Assembly (NCBI RefSeq): GCF_004923295.1
Contig: NZ_CP039636.1
Coordinates: 222,001 to 286,000, forward strand
Direction: 5' to 3'
DNA: 64,000 nucleotides
Origin: Azospirillum sp. TSH100
GTDB lineage: Bacteria > Pseudomonadota > Alphaproteobacteria > Azospirillales > Azospirillaceae
Shown here: positions 34,964 through 47,731 of the stretch, piece after piece
How the letters are laid out: every line of letters begins with the position of its first letter
How positions within the stretch are numbered: position 1 is the stretch's first letter
Translations under genes and position numbers: made by a program
The notes under the pieces: model-generated
What the model was told of the DNA's origin: nothing
The model's database searches: none
Seen by the model: the letters and a program-made list of their open reading frames with translations, nothing else

Positions 34964-35077
34964 TTAGAACAGGCGCTTACCGTTACCGAAGAGGCCGCAT
35001 TTGTCGACCAACTCATCGTAAGCCTTGAAGGCTTCACGGTTTTCCTCAGTCCAGCGTTGCTTCTCGGCTTCGGTCAT
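34964..35077 (-). CDS. 37-residue CcdA-like antitoxin C-terminus
   Basis: A 37-codon ORF (MTEAEKQRWTEENREAFKAY...) ending in GLFGNGKRLF. It resembles the C-terminal, toxin-wrapping part of CcdA-family antitoxins (W-x-x-E-N-x-x-A-x-x-A-Y-x-x-x-V-x-x-x-G-x-F). The N-terminal ribbon-helix-helix DNA-binding half is absent and no CcdB-like toxin is near. AAGAGAG precedes the ATG. It could be a remnant or a free-standing small antitoxin-like protein. It lies 65 bases after the mutase gene, same strand. Confidence 0.5.
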   Translation of the reverse strand: MTEAEKQRWTEENREAFKAYDELVDKCGLFGNGKRLF

Positions 35078-35142
35078 ACGCGCTCTCTTGCGGTGCGCGC
35101 AAGCTTCCGACGCCGAAGAGTAGCGCCGATCATCGGGCGCCG

Positions 35143-37296
<2,154 letters not shown>

Positions 37297-37358
37297 CGAC
37301 GCCTCCTGATGGCTTCTTATGGGCGCAGGCAATGGTGGCAGTGCGTTTGCTCCCGACA

Positions 37359-37408
37359 CCCCCCTCCACCCCCGGTGGACCGCGATCCAACCGGCGGGCG
37401 GAGGGGGG
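37359..37408. repeat. GC-rich inverted repeat between pccA and the mutase gene
   Basis: CCCCCCTCC (37359-37367) and GGAGGGGGG (37400-37408) form a 9-base stem around a 32-base loop. It could partly attenuate transcription from pccA into the mutase gene, allowing different expression levels in one operon. Confidence 0.45.
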
Positions 37409-37452
37409 CTGGGGGTACGCTTCCTCTCGTTACATTTCTTCTTCTTATACGG

Positions 37453-39453
37453 TTACGCGAATTCCACGATCTTCTGATCGACCGCCAGGCTGCTGCCCGG
37501 GGCTGCGTGGATTTTCGCGACCGTTCCGTCCTGCGCAGCGCGCAGGATGTTCTCCATCTTCATCGCCTCGACCACGGCCAGCACCTCGCCGGCCTTGACC
37601 TCCTGGCCTTCCGACACCGCCAGCGACACCAGCAGGCCCGGCATCGGCGACAGCAGGAACTTCGACATGTCCGGCGGCGCCTTGACCGGCATCAGCGCGT
37701 CCAGCTTCGCCGCCTTCGGCGTCAGCACCTTGACGACCGCCTGCGAGCCGCTGTGGTGCAGGCGGTAGCCGACGCCGACGCGGTCGATCTGGACGCAGAC
37801 AGGCGTGCCGTTGACCGTGCCGCGGAACAGCGGCTCGCCGATCCGCCAGTCGCTCCACACCGTGTGGTGCTTGCCGCCGATGTCGACGGTGTAGCCGATG
37901 CGCTGCGGGCCGCCCTCCGCCGGTTGCAGGTGCACCGGATGCTGGGTGCCGTCAAGCACCACCACCCAATCGTCGCGCACCGTCACCTTGTTGCCGGCCA
38001 TCTTGCCGGAGATCTGGATGTCGCGGTCGTTCAGGCTGCGGTGGATCACCGCCGCCACCGCGATCAGCACCGCCGGGTCTTCCGGCGGCAGGTCCGAGGC
38101 GTGGAAACCGGTCGGATATTCCTCGGCGATGAAGTTGGTGGTCAGCCGCCCGTCGACGAAGCGCTGGTTCGCCATCAGCGAGGCCAGGAACGGGATGTTG
38201 TGGCTGACGCCGCGGATGTAATACTGGTCCAGCGCCTCGCGCATGCCGGCGATCGCCGCGTCGCGCGTCGATCCCCAGGTGCAGAGCTTGGCGATCATCG
38301 GATCGTAATACATCGAGATCTCGCCGCCCTCATAGACGCCGGTGTCGACGCGGACATGCGGATCGGCGGCCGGCGGCCGGTAATGGGTCAGGCGGCCGGT
38401 GGAGGGCAGGAAATTGCGGAAGGGATCCTCCGCATAGACGCGCGCCTCGACGGCCCAGCCGGTCAGCTTCACATCGTCCTGGGTGATCGACAGCTTCTCG
38501 CCGTAGGCGACGCGGATCATCTGCTCGACGAGGTCGAGGCCGGTGATGAGCTCGGTGACCGGATGTTCGACCTGGAGACGGGTGTTCATCTCCAGGAAGT
38601 AGAAGTTGCGGTCGGCATCGACGATGAACTCGACCGTGCCGGCCGACTTGTATTGCACCGCGTTGGCAAGCGCGACGGCCTGCTCGCCCATCGCCTTGCG
38701 GGTGGCGGCGTCGAGGAACGGGCTCGGCGCCTCTTCGATGACCTTCTGGTGGCGGCGCTGGATCGAGCATTCACGCTCGCCCAGATACAGGCAGGTGCCC
38801 TGCCCGTCGGCCAGAACCTGGATTTCGATGTGGCGCGGCTGCTGGATGTACTTCTCGACGAAGACGCGGTCGTCGGCGAAGCTGGAGCGCGCCTCGTTCT
38901 GGGCCGAGCGGAAGCCCTCGCGGGCCTCCTCGTCGTTCCAGGCCACGCGCATACCCTTGCCGCCGCCGCCGGCCGACGCCTTGATCATCACCGGATAGCC
39001 GATGTCGCGGGCGATGGTCACCGCCTCGCTGTCGTCGGCGATGACGCCGAGATAGCCGGGGACGGTCGACACGCCGGCGGCCTTCGCCAGCTTCTTGGAC
39101 TCGATCTTGTCGCCCATCGCCTGGATGGCGTGGGCGTCCGGGCCGATGAAGGCGATGCCGGCGGCGGCGAGCGCCTCCTGGAACTCGCGCTTTTCCGACA
39201 GGAAGCCGTAGCCGGGATGAACCGCCTGGGCGCCGGTCCGCTTGCAGGCGTCGACGATGCGGTCGACCAGCAGATAGCTCTGGGCCGACGGGGCGGCACC
39301 GATATGGATGGCCTCGTCGGCCATCTCGACATGGAGCGCGTTCTTGTCGGCGTCGGAATAGACCGCGACGGTCTTGATGCCCATGCGGCGTGCCGTGCGG
39401 ATGACGCGGCAGGCGATCTCGCCACGGTTGGCGATGAGGATCTTCTCGAACAT
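37453..39453 (-). CDS. pccA: Propionyl-CoA carboxylase alpha subunit (biotin carboxylase/BCCP)
   Basis: A 666-residue subunit that carboxylates biotin with ATP and bicarbonate. Biotin carboxylase domain at the N-terminus (ILIANRGEIACRVIRTA about 5-21), ATP-grasp domain with KASAGGGGKGMR (about 160), a BT linker region, and a C-terminal biotinyl domain with the biotin lysine in VEAMKMENIL (about 632). GAGGG eight bases before ATG 39453. Twelve bases after pccB, so one operon. Confidence 0.95.
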   Translation of the reverse strand: MFEKILIANRGEIACRVIRTARRMGIKTVAVYSDADKNALHVEMADEAIHIGAAPSAQSYLLVDRIVDACKRTGAQAVHPGYGFLSEKREFQEALAAAGIAFIGPDAHAIQAMGDKIESKKLAKAAGVSTVPGYLGVIADDSEAVTIARDIGYPVMIKASAGGGGKGMRVAWNDEEAREGFRSAQNEARSSFADDRVFVEKYIQQPRHIEIQVLADGQGTCLYLGERECSIQRRHQKVIEEAPSPFLDAATRKAMGEQAVALANAVQYKSAGTVEFIVDADRNFYFLEMNTRLQVEHPVTELITGLDLVEQMIRVAYGEKLSITQDDVKLTGWAVEARVYAEDPFRNFLPSTGRLTHYRPPAADPHVRVDTGVYEGGEISMYYDPMIAKLCTWGSTRDAAIAGMREALDQYYIRGVSHNIPFLASLMANQRFVDGRLTTNFIAEEYPTGFHASDLPPEDPAVLIAVAAVIHRSLNDRDIQISGKMAGNKVTVRDDWVVVLDGTQHPVHLQPAEGGPQRIGYTVDIGGKHHTVWSDWRIGEPLFRGTVNGTPVCVQIDRVGVGYRLHHSGSQAVVKVLTPKAAKLDALMPVKAPPDMSKFLLSPMPGLLVSLAVSEGQEVKAGEVLAVVEAMKMENILRAAQDGTVAKIHAAPGSSLAVDQKIVEFA

Positions 39454-39464
39454 GCTGCCGGCCC

Positions 39465-40997
<1,533 letters not shown>

Positions 40998-41083
40998 CGG
41001 GCGTTCCCATTCCTTGGCGTCGCAGTGACGGTCCCCGCTCCGGCGGCAAGCGACGCAATCATTCACCGGAACGCCGCGGATTA

Positions 41084-41183
41084 TTCACAAACTTCGCAGC
41101 GCTTCAAACAGCCTCTTCGCAAAAAGGTGCGAAGTTGCGAAGCCTTTTGCAATTGCGGCTTGGCGATTGCTAAGATTGCGAAG
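41084..41183. promoter_or_regulatory. Operator array between pccB and pccR
   Basis: Within 100 bases there are at least six TTGCGAA/TTCGCAA-like half-sites: ACTTCGCAG (41091), CTTCGCAAAAA (41114), GTGCGAAG then TTGCGAAG (41128-41141), TTTTGCAATTGCGG (41145) and GATTGCTAAGATTGCGAAG (41165-41183). PccR/RamB-type regulators of propionyl-CoA metabolism bind TTTGCAAA-like repeats, so I infer binding sites for the regulator encoded at 41229, controlling both directions. Confidence 0.65.
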
Positions 41184-41228
41184 AACGGCTGATTTCCAAG
41201 GCCGTCCGGCGGGCGGGATTTTATACGC

Positions 41229-42677
41229 ATGCAAAAGAAGCTATTCCTTGGATACAAGCTGCGCCGCCTGCGCGAACAGCGCGGCCTGACCCAGTCGTCG
41301 CTGGCCAAGACCCTGGAGCTTTCCCCCAGTTATCTCAACCAGTTGGAGAACAACCAGCGCCCGCTGACCCTGCCGGTGCTGATGCGGATCGCCGCCACCT
41401 TCGAGCTGGAACTGTCGGCCTTCCTGGAGGACGAGGACAGCCGGCTGGTCTCCGACCTGCGCGAGGCATTGGCCGACCCGCTGTTCGCCGGAGCCCCCCT
41501 GACCGCCGGCGAACTGCGCAGCGTGGTCGGGTCCAGCCCCGAACTGGCCCGCCGGGTGCTCAGCCTGCATCAGGCTTATCAGAAGCTGCATGAGCGGGTG
41601 CAGTCGCTGGCCGACAGCCTGTCCAACCGCGAACAGGGCGATAGTTTCGCCGGGCCGCAATTCCCCTATGAGGAGGTGCGGGACTATTTCCACTATTGCA
41701 ACAATTACATCGGTCCGCTCGACGAGGCGGCGGAACGGCTGTGGGATACCGAGAAGATCCATTCCGGATCGCTGCTGAACGAACTCGCCGCCTATCTGAA
41801 ACGCCGCCATGACGTGCGGGTGAAGATCGTCGCCGACGAGGCGGGCGACACCGCCATGCGCAGCTACGACGCCTCCACCGGCACGCTGCGGCTGTCGGCC
41901 TTGCTGACCAGCTCCAGCCGCGCCTTCCACATGGCGAACCAGATCGCGCTGCTGGAGTTCGGCGACCAGATCGACGAGCTGGTCGATCAGGCGAAATTCT
42001 CCAGCGAGGATGCCCGGTCGATCTGCCGGGTCGGGCTCGCCAATTATTTCGCCGGCGCGCTGGTCCTGCCCTACCGCGCCTTCGCGGCGCAGGCCCGCGC
42101 CCTGCGCCACGACGTGGAGCAGCTGCAAAGCCGATTCTCCGCCAGCTTCGAGCAGGTCTGCCACCGGCTGTCCACCCTGCAACGGCCGGGCGCGCGCGGC
42201 CTGCCCTTCTATTTCGTGCGGGTCGACATGGCGGGCAACATCACCAAGCGCCATTCGGCCACCCGTTTCCATTTCGCCCGCTTCGGCGGCGCCTGCCCCT
42301 TGTGGAACGTGCATGAGGCCTTCGCCCAGCCCGGCAAGATCCTGGTGCAGTTCGCCCAGATGCCCGACCGCACCGCCTATATCAGCATCGCCCGCACGGT
42401 GACCAAGCGCGGCGGCGCCTATCTGAAGCCGTCACGGCAGTTCGCGGTCGGGCTCGGCTGCGAGGCCAGCCACGCGCCGGAGCTGGTCTATGCCGCCGGC
42501 ATCGACATCACCGACATGAAGGCCGCCGTGCCGATCGGCGTCAATTGCCGCCTGTGCGAGCGCACCGACTGCCAGCAGCGCGCCTTCCCGCCGATCGGCA
42601 GCGAATTGCGGGTCAACGAACATCACCGGAGCTTCGTCCCCTACCTGTTCAACCCGCCGGACATGCCGCCCCGCTGA
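41229..42677 (+). CDS. pccR: PccR/ScfR-type short-chain fatty acyl-CoA regulator
   Basis: A 482-residue regulator: N-terminal XRE helix-turn-helix (LGYKLRRLREQRGLTQSSLAKTLELSPSYLNQLENNQRPL, about 7-46), a central IrrE/peptidase-like domain, and a C-terminal ScfRs (DUF2083) domain with cysteines in NCRLCERTDCQQRAFPP (about 440-456). This family controls propionyl-CoA and glyoxylate-type carbon metabolism in actinobacteria and alphaproteobacteria. Divergent from pccBA-mutase, separated by the operator array. The symbol rests on family and context. Confidence 0.9.
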   Translation: MQKKLFLGYKLRRLREQRGLTQSSLAKTLELSPSYLNQLENNQRPLTLPVLMRIAATFELELSAFLEDEDSRLVSDLREALADPLFAGAPLTAGELRSVVGSSPELARRVLSLHQAYQKLHERVQSLADSLSNREQGDSFAGPQFPYEEVRDYFHYCNNYIGPLDEAAERLWDTEKIHSGSLLNELAAYLKRRHDVRVKIVADEAGDTAMRSYDASTGTLRLSALLTSSSRAFHMANQIALLEFGDQIDELVDQAKFSSEDARSICRVGLANYFAGALVLPYRAFAAQARALRHDVEQLQSRFSASFEQVCHRLSTLQRPGARGLPFYFVRVDMAGNITKRHSATRFHFARFGGACPLWNVHEAFAQPGKILVQFAQMPDRTAYISIARTVTKRGGAYLKPSRQFAVGLGCEASHAPELVYAAGIDITDMKAAVPIGVNCRLCERTDCQQRAFPPIGSELRVNEHHRSFVPYLFNPPDMPPR

Positions 42678-42811
42678 CTGCACCCGCCATGCGAGCGACG
42701 GGTTGGCCCGCGACTTGCTGAGAACCGGTCGCAAGACCGGAAAGGCTGTGCCTTCGGGCATTTTCGGGACCGGTCGCTGCAAGCTGCTTCGCATTTTGCC
42801 AATGGCGGGCC

Positions 42812-43690
42812 ATGGACGGAGACATTCTGCATCACGCCCCCGACCGGCGGGGCACGGCCTTCGCTCCCGAGGCGCTGGCCCGCATGCTGTCGGTGTCGAC
42901 CGCGGCCCTCGCTCAGGGACGGGGCGTCGCGCTGGACGTGAGCGTGCTGACCGGCACGCCGCCGCGGCTGGTGGGCGATGCGGAGACCGCCGGCGCGCTG
43001 TGCAATGCGCTGACCGCCAGCGCCATCACCAGCGCCGGCCCCGGCCGCCTCGCTATCCGCCTGTCGGCCCTGCCGGCGGGGGAGGAGCGGGTGACCCTGC
43101 GGGCCGAACTGACCGGCCGCTTCGAGATCAATGGCGGAAACGGCTTTTGTCAGGAACTCGCCCGCCGGCTGCTGGCGGCGCTGGGTGCCCAGATGACCGT
43201 GGATCATGGGGCGGACGGGATGCACCGGGCGATCCTCGACATGCCGGTCGCCCTGCCGTCGCGCACCACCGATGCCGAGCGGCTGATGAGCTGGGCGCGC
43301 TCACGCGGCGGCCGGCTGCTGGTGGTGGACGACAGCGCCACCAACCGCATGGTGGTCGCTGGGCTGCTCGCCAAGGCCGGCTTCTCGGTCGAGACCGCCA
43401 ATGGCGGGGCGGAGGCGGTCGAAGCCGTCGCCCAGGCGCCGGTGCCGCCCGAAGCGGTGCTGATGGATGTGGCCATGCCCGACATGGACGGGGTCACGGC
43501 CACCGCCACCATCCGCCGGATGGGCGACGAGCGGGCGCGAATCCCGATCATCGCCGTCACCGCAAACGCCCAGCCGGAGGACCGCATCCGCTGTCTGGCC
43601 GCGGGCATGAACGATTACCTCACCAAGCCGGTCCGCCGTGCCGACCTGCTGGGCGCCCTGGAACGCTGGCTGGCGCCGCAACCGGCCTGA
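42812..43690 (+). CDS. Response regulator fused to degenerate histidine-kinase ATPase domain
   Basis: A 292-residue protein. Residues about 22-150 resemble the HATPase_c fold of hybrid kinases (VGDAETAGALCNALTASAI in place of the N box), but the N-box Asn pattern is eroded and G boxes are not clear; there is no HisKA dimerisation helix or phospho-acceptor His. Residues about 168-285 are an intact REC domain: DD at about 174-175, phospho-acceptor D219 in LMDVAMPDMDG, T in VTANAQ and K in LTKP. It seems to be the trimmed C-terminal end of a hybrid kinase acting as a stand-alone receiver. No output domain or partner kinase adjoins. Confidence 0.8.
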   Translation: MDGDILHHAPDRRGTAFAPEALARMLSVSTAALAQGRGVALDVSVLTGTPPRLVGDAETAGALCNALTASAITSAGPGRLAIRLSALPAGEERVTLRAELTGRFEINGGNGFCQELARRLLAALGAQMTVDHGADGMHRAILDMPVALPSRTTDAERLMSWARSRGGRLLVVDDSATNRMVVAGLLAKAGFSVETANGGAEAVEAVAQAPVPPEAVLMDVAMPDMDGVTATATIRRMGDERARIPIIAVTANAQPEDRIRCLAAGMNDYLTKPVRRADLLGALERWLAPQPA

Positions 43691-43694
43691 CGAT

Positions 43695-44246
43695 TCAGAA
43701 GGACGAGTCCGGCTCCCTCAGGAACGCCTCTTCCTCCGCCGTGCTGGGACGGCCGAGGAGCGCGTTGCGGTGGGGGAAGCGGCCGAAGCGCTCAATGATC
43801 TCGCGGTGGCGCCGGGCATAGCGCAGCGTCTCCTCGTCGCCCACCCGCTCGGTGAACAGGGCGACCGAGCGCTCCTGGCTCTCCCTGTCCTCATGATGCT
43901 CGAAGGGCAGATAGAGGAAGATCCGCTCGTCGGTGGTGCATTCCAGGTCGAAGCCGTTGGCGACGGCATGGTCGCTGACCGTCCGCGCCTTGTCGTCGGT
44001 GGCGAAGGCGCGCGCGTCGTCGCGGAACATGTTGCGCGGCACCTGATCCAACAGGACGCACAGCGCGATGCAGCCGTCGACGTCCTCCATCCAATGATCG
44101 TAGTCGCCGCGGGCCGCCGCCCGGTGATGCGGGCCCAGCGTGTCGGCGACCGCCCGGTCGAAGCTGGCCGATCTGCGGAACCAGTAGGGCTTCATCGCCT
44201 CGTCGAACCAGAAATCGACGATCTCGTCGATCAGACTGTCCACCAT
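43695..44246 (-). CDS. DUF924 family protein
   Basis: A 183-residue soluble helical protein with the DUF924 pattern: IVDFWFDEAMKPYWFRRSASFD (about 9-30), LDQVPRNMFRDDARAFATDDKA (about 66-87) and LPFEHHEDRESQE (about 114-126). The fold is TPR-like; function unknown. GGAGAAGACA before ATG 44246. Its 3' end lies four bases from the convergent response regulator. Confidence 0.88.
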   Translation of the reverse strand: MVDSLIDEIVDFWFDEAMKPYWFRRSASFDRAVADTLGPHHRAAARGDYDHWMEDVDGCIALCVLLDQVPRNMFRDDARAFATDDKARTVSDHAVANGFDLECTTDERIFLYLPFEHHEDRESQERSVALFTERVGDEETLRYARRHREIIERFGRFPHRNALLGRPSTAEEEAFLREPDSSF

Positions 44247-44297
44247 TGTCTTCTCCACACCCGTTTCCGACACCCGACGAACCTGCCCCCCAAACAA

Positions 44298-44327
44298 GAA
44301 CAGGGCGCCCGGTGGGGCGCCCTGTTC
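44298..44327. terminator. Terminator of the petABC operon
   Basis: A perfect 13-base stem, GAACAGGGCGCCC and GGGCGCCCTGTTC, with a four-base loop, 33 bases after the petC stop on the minus strand and followed there by TTGTTTG. A strong rho-independent terminator candidate. Confidence 0.85.
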
Positions 44328-44359
44328 ATGTCCTAAATCACCTCACCGAACCGTCAGGC

Positions 44360-45121
44360 TCAGTGCAGCGTGCTCCACAGCTTGCGCTTGGTGGCGTACA
44401 TCAGCCCGGCCAGCACCAGCAGGAACAGGATGACCTTGACGCCCATCTGCTTGCGGGCATCGAGGTGCGGTTCCGCGACGAAGGTCAGGAAGGTCGCAAC
44501 GTCATGCGCCTGCTGCTCCACCGTCGCCTTGGTGCCGTCGGCGAAGGTGACGCCGTCGGGCTGCAGGATGTTCGGCATGCCGACCTGATGGCCGGGGAAC
44601 ACCTTGTTGTAGTTCATGCCCGGCATCAGGTTGACGCCGGCCGGCGCCTCCTCGAAACCGGTCAGGAAGGCGTAGATGTAATCCTCGCCGCCGACGCGGG
44701 CCTTCGCCATCAGCGACAGGTCCGGCGGCAGGGCGCCGTTGTTCGACGCGCGGGCCGCCTGGTCGTTGGCGAACGGCGACGGGAAGCGGTCGGCCGGAAG
44801 ACCCGGACGCATGAACATCTCGCCCGCGTCGTTCGGACCGGCCTGCACCTCATAGCCGGCAGCGATCCCCTTCAGCTCGTCTTCCTTGAAGCCGATGCCC
44901 GCCAGCGTGCGGATCGGCACCAGACGCATGGAATGGCAGGCCGAGCAGACCTCCTTGTAGATCTGGAAGCCGCGCTGCGCCGCCGCCTTGTCGATGGTGC
45001 CGAAGATGCCGGCATGCGCCCAGTTCTGCTTGGGGATGTGCACAGCTTCGGAGGCCTGCGCGGCTCCGGCGATGCCGAGAGCCAGCGCCGCCGAAAGGAT
45101 TGCAGTCTTCAACGCGCGCAT
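44360..45121 (-). CDS. petC: Cytochrome c1 of the bc1 complex
   Basis: A 253-residue c-type cytochrome: signal peptide 1-23 (AGAAQA-SEA), heme-binding CSACH (about 59-63), axial methionine region near NLMPGMNYNKVF (about 163-174), and a C-terminal membrane anchor (VKVILFLLVLAGLMYATKRKLW). It takes electrons from the Rieske protein and passes them to soluble cytochrome c. Its ATG shares a base with the petB stop (TGATG). Confidence 0.95.
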   Translation of the reverse strand: MRALKTAILSAALALGIAGAAQASEAVHIPKQNWAHAGIFGTIDKAAAQRGFQIYKEVCSACHSMRLVPIRTLAGIGFKEDELKGIAAGYEVQAGPNDAGEMFMRPGLPADRFPSPFANDQAARASNNGALPPDLSLMAKARVGGEDYIYAFLTGFEEAPAGVNLMPGMNYNKVFPGHQVGMPNILQPDGVTFADGTKATVEQQAHDVATFLTFVAEPHLDARKQMGVKVILFLLVLAGLMYATKRKLWSTLH

Positions 45122-46389
45122 CAGGCCTTCTCCATCGGCTTGGCATGGGCGCCGGCGGCGATGCCACCCCCGCCCTTCAGAACGGACTCGGAGATGCTGT
45201 TGGGAAGCGGACGCGGACGCTCCAGCTTGCCCAGCACCGGCAGCAGGACCAGGAAGTGGAAGAAGTAGTAGAAGGTGCCGATGCGCGCGATCAGCAGCCA
45301 GGAGCCCTCGGCCGGCATGGCGCCGGCATAGCCCAGGATCAGGGCGTCGATCGCCAGGATCCAGAAGAACTGGCGGTAGACCGGGCGGAACTTGCAGCTG
45401 CGGACCTTGGAGCGGTCGAGCCACGGCAGGAAGGCCAGCAGCGCGATCGAGCCGAACATCGCCAGCACGCCGCCCAGCTTGTCCGGGATCGCGCGCAGCA
45501 TGGCGTAGAAGGGCAGGAAGTACCATTCCGGCACGATGTGCGCCGGGGTCACCAGCGGGTTGGCCGGGATGTAGTTGTCCGGATGGCCCATGTAGTTCGG
45601 CATGAAGAACACGAACACCGCGAAGATGATCAGGAAGATCACCACGGCGAAGCCGTCCTTGACCGTGACGTAGGGGTTGAACGGGACGGTGTCCTGCGGA
45701 CCCTTGGCGTCGATGCCGAGCGGGTTGTTCGAGCCGCAGACATGCAGCGCCGCCGTGTGCAGGATCACCAGACCCAGCAGGACGAAGGGCAGCAGGAAGT
45801 GCAGCGCGAAGAAGCGGTTCAGCGTCGGGTTGTCGACCGAGAAGCCGCCCCACAGCAGGGTGACGATCGGGTCGCCGACGATCGGGAAGGCCGAGAACAG
45901 GTTGGTGATGACGGTGGCGCCCCAGAAGCTCATCTGGCCCCAGGGCAGCACGTAGCCCATGAAGGCGGTGCCCATCATGACGAGGAAGATGATGACGCCG
46001 AGGATCCACAGGATTTCACGCGGGGCCTTGTAGGAGCCGTAATAGAGCGCGCGGAACATGTGGATATAGACGGCGATGAAGAACATCGACGCGCCGTTGG
46101 CGTGGATGTAGCGGATCAGCCAGCCGTAATTCACGTCGCGCATGATGCGCTCGACCGAATCGAAGGCCAGCGAGGTGTGGGACGAGTACTGCATCGCCAG
46201 GAACAGGCCGGTGGCGATCATGATGACCAGCACGATGCCGGCAATCGCGCCGAACGCCCACAGATAGTTGACGTTCCGCGGCATCGGGTAATGGTTGTAC
46301 TCGTGATCCAGCATCGTGAAGATCGGCAGGCGGCTGTCGATCCAGTTCACGACCGGATTCTTGAACTTGGTGGCTTGAGCCTGAGCCAT
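45121..46389 (-). CDS. petB: Cytochrome b of the bc1 complex
   Basis: A 422-residue polytopic subunit carrying hemes bL and bH and both quinone sites. Seen: [29 protein letters not shown], the [21 protein letters not shown]o-site block (about 143-163), and the PEWY motif in [18 protein letters not shown] (about 290). Paired histidines in helices B and D are present. 30 bases after the Rieske stop; second gene of petABC. Confidence 0.96.
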   Translation of the reverse strand: MAQAQATKFKNPVVNWIDSRLPIFTMLDHEYNHYPMPRNVNYLWAFGAIAGIVLVIMIATGLFLAMQYSSHTSLAFDSVERIMRDVNYGWLIRYIHANGASMFFIAVYIHMFRALYYGSYKAPREILWILGVIIFLVMMGTAFMGYVLPWGQMSFWGATVITNLFSAFPIVGDPIVTLLWGGFSVDNPTLNRFFALHFLLPFVLLGLVILHTAALHVCGSNNPLGIDAKGPQDTVPFNPYVTVKDGFAVVIFLIIFAVFVFFMPNYMGHPDNYIPANPLVTPAHIVPEWYFLPFYAMLRAIPDKLGGVLAMFGSIALLAFLPWLDRSKVRSCKFRPVYRQFFWILAIDALILGYAGAMPAEGSWLLIARIGTFYYFFHFLVLLPVLGKLERPRPLPNSISESVLKGGGGIAAGAHAKPMEKA

Positions 46390-46419
46390 CTCGGGGGTCT
46401 CCAGAACCGTTGGGCCGCG

Positions 46420-46989
46420 TTAACCGAGCCGGATCTTGGTATCGCCGGTGAAGGCGTACGTCGGAAGGACAAGGTTGGCGGGGGCCGGGCCCTTGCGGAT
46501 GCGCCCAGCGGTGTCGTAGTGCGAGCCGTGGCAGGGGCAGAACCACCCGCCGTAGTCGCCGCGCGGATCGGTGACCTTCTGCCCGAGCGGAACGCAGCCC
46601 AGATGCGTGCAGATGCCGATGACGATCAGCCATTCAGGCTTCTTGACGCGGGCATCGTCGGCAACCGGATCGCGCAGGTCGCCCAGATTGACCTTCTTGG
46701 CGGACTCGATCTCCTCGGCGGTGCGGTGGCGGACAAAGACAGGCTTTCCGCGCCAGGTGACCGTGATCGCCTGACCTTCGGCCACGGGGGCCAGATCGAC
46801 GTCGATGGAGGCAAGCGCCAGGGTGTCGGCCGCCGGGTTCAGGCTGTCGATGAAGGGCCAGGCCGCCGAGGCCGCCCCGACGACGCCGACCGCACCGGTG
46901 GCAAGATACAGAAAATCGCGGCGGGAACCCCCCTCGCCGCCGGAGGCCGCGTGGCCACCCGTCCCGGGCGGATGCGTGGTCTGAGCCAT
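46420..46989 (-). CDS. petA: Rieske iron-sulphur protein of the bc1 complex
   Basis: A 189-residue protein with a Tat-type N-terminus (SRRDFLYLA about 22-30) and a single membrane anchor, then the Rieske domain with CTHLGC (about 128-133) and CPCHGSHYD (about 148-156) ligating the 2Fe-2S cluster. ATG 46989 with GAGGAGA about nine bases upstream; an upstream in-frame ATG would add six residues. First gene of petABC, divergent from trmL. Confidence 0.95.
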   Translation of the reverse strand: MAQTTHPPGTGGHAASGGEGGSRRDFLYLATGAVGVVGAASAAWPFIDSLNPAADTLALASIDVDLAPVAEGQAITVTWRGKPVFVRHRTAEEIESAKKVNLGDLRDPVADDARVKKPEWLIVIGICTHLGCVPLGQKVTDPRGDYGGWFCPCHGSHYDTAGRIRKGPAPANLVLPTYAFTGDTKIRLG

Positions 46990-47204
46990 AAGCCTGTTTC
47001 TCCTCAAGGCATGCCCGACGCCCTTTGCCCGCGCCGGACGACCGATGGACCGTAATTACTGCATGACACGGCGAACCTGCCCGCCGGAAGGAAAACCCTC
47101 AGGCACGCCGCATCCATCCGGAGTGGGTATCTCCAGCTTTGAACCTGCGGTATACCGTCGCGTCGACATCTTGAACAGTCCTTGGCCGGGAGACAATTTG
47201 TCGC

Positions 47205-47220
47205 GTGTGCCGGGGCACAC
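47205..47220. promoter_or_regulatory. Dyad just before trmL start
   Basis: GTGTGCC-GG-GGCACAC is a perfect 7-base inverted repeat ending seven bases before the trmL ATG, where a Shine-Dalgarno would normally lie and is absent. With a two-base centre it is better read as a protein-binding site than as an RNA hairpin. Confidence 0.4.
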
Positions 47221-47227
47221 TATTTGT

Positions 47228-47707
47228 ATGCAAAACAAACACTTTGAGGCAAGGCCCGCATTGCGTCTCGTCCTGTTCGAACCCGATATTCCGCAGAACA
47301 CCGGCACCCTGATGCGACTCGCGGCAGGGCTGGGCGTGGCTCTCGACCTGATCGAACCTTGCGGCTTCCTGCTCGACGACCGCCGACTCCGGCGCGCCGG
47401 CATGGACTATCTCGACCATCTCGACTGGACCCGGCACAGCTCCTGGTCCGCCTACCGCGCGATACCCCAGAGGGGGCGGCTGGTGCTGCTGACCACGCGG
47501 GCGGCCATCCCCTACACCGGCTTCCGCTTCGCGCCCGACGACCGCATCCTGGTCGGCAGGGAAAGCGCCGGCGTGCCGGACGAGGTGCATGAGGCCGCCG
47601 ACGCCCGGCTGGTGATCCCGATGGTGCCGCCCGCCCGCTCCTTGAACGTTGCGATCAGCGCGGCGATGGTGTTGGGTGAGGCCCTGCGGCAGACAGCCGC
47701 GTCCTAA
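47228..47707 (+). CDS. trmL: tRNA (cytidine/uridine-34-2'-O)-methyltransferase
   Basis: A 159-residue SPOUT methyltransferase that 2'-O-methylates the wobble base of leucine tRNAs. N-terminal LVLFEPDIPQNTGTLMRLAAGLGVAL (about 14-39), and the trefoil-knot motifs LVGRESAGVPDEVH (about 108-121) and IPMVPPARSLNVAISAAMVLGEALRQ (about 130-155). ATG 47228 is unusual in lacking a clear Shine-Dalgarno. Confidence 0.93.
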   Translation: MQNKHFEARPALRLVLFEPDIPQNTGTLMRLAAGLGVALDLIEPCGFLLDDRRLRRAGMDYLDHLDWTRHSSWSAYRAIPQRGRLVLLTTRAAIPYTGFRFAPDDRILVGRESAGVPDEVHEAADARLVIPMVPPARSLNVAISAAMVLGEALRQTAAS

Positions 47708-47731
47708 TTCTTGCGCACAGCCGGAAACGCC

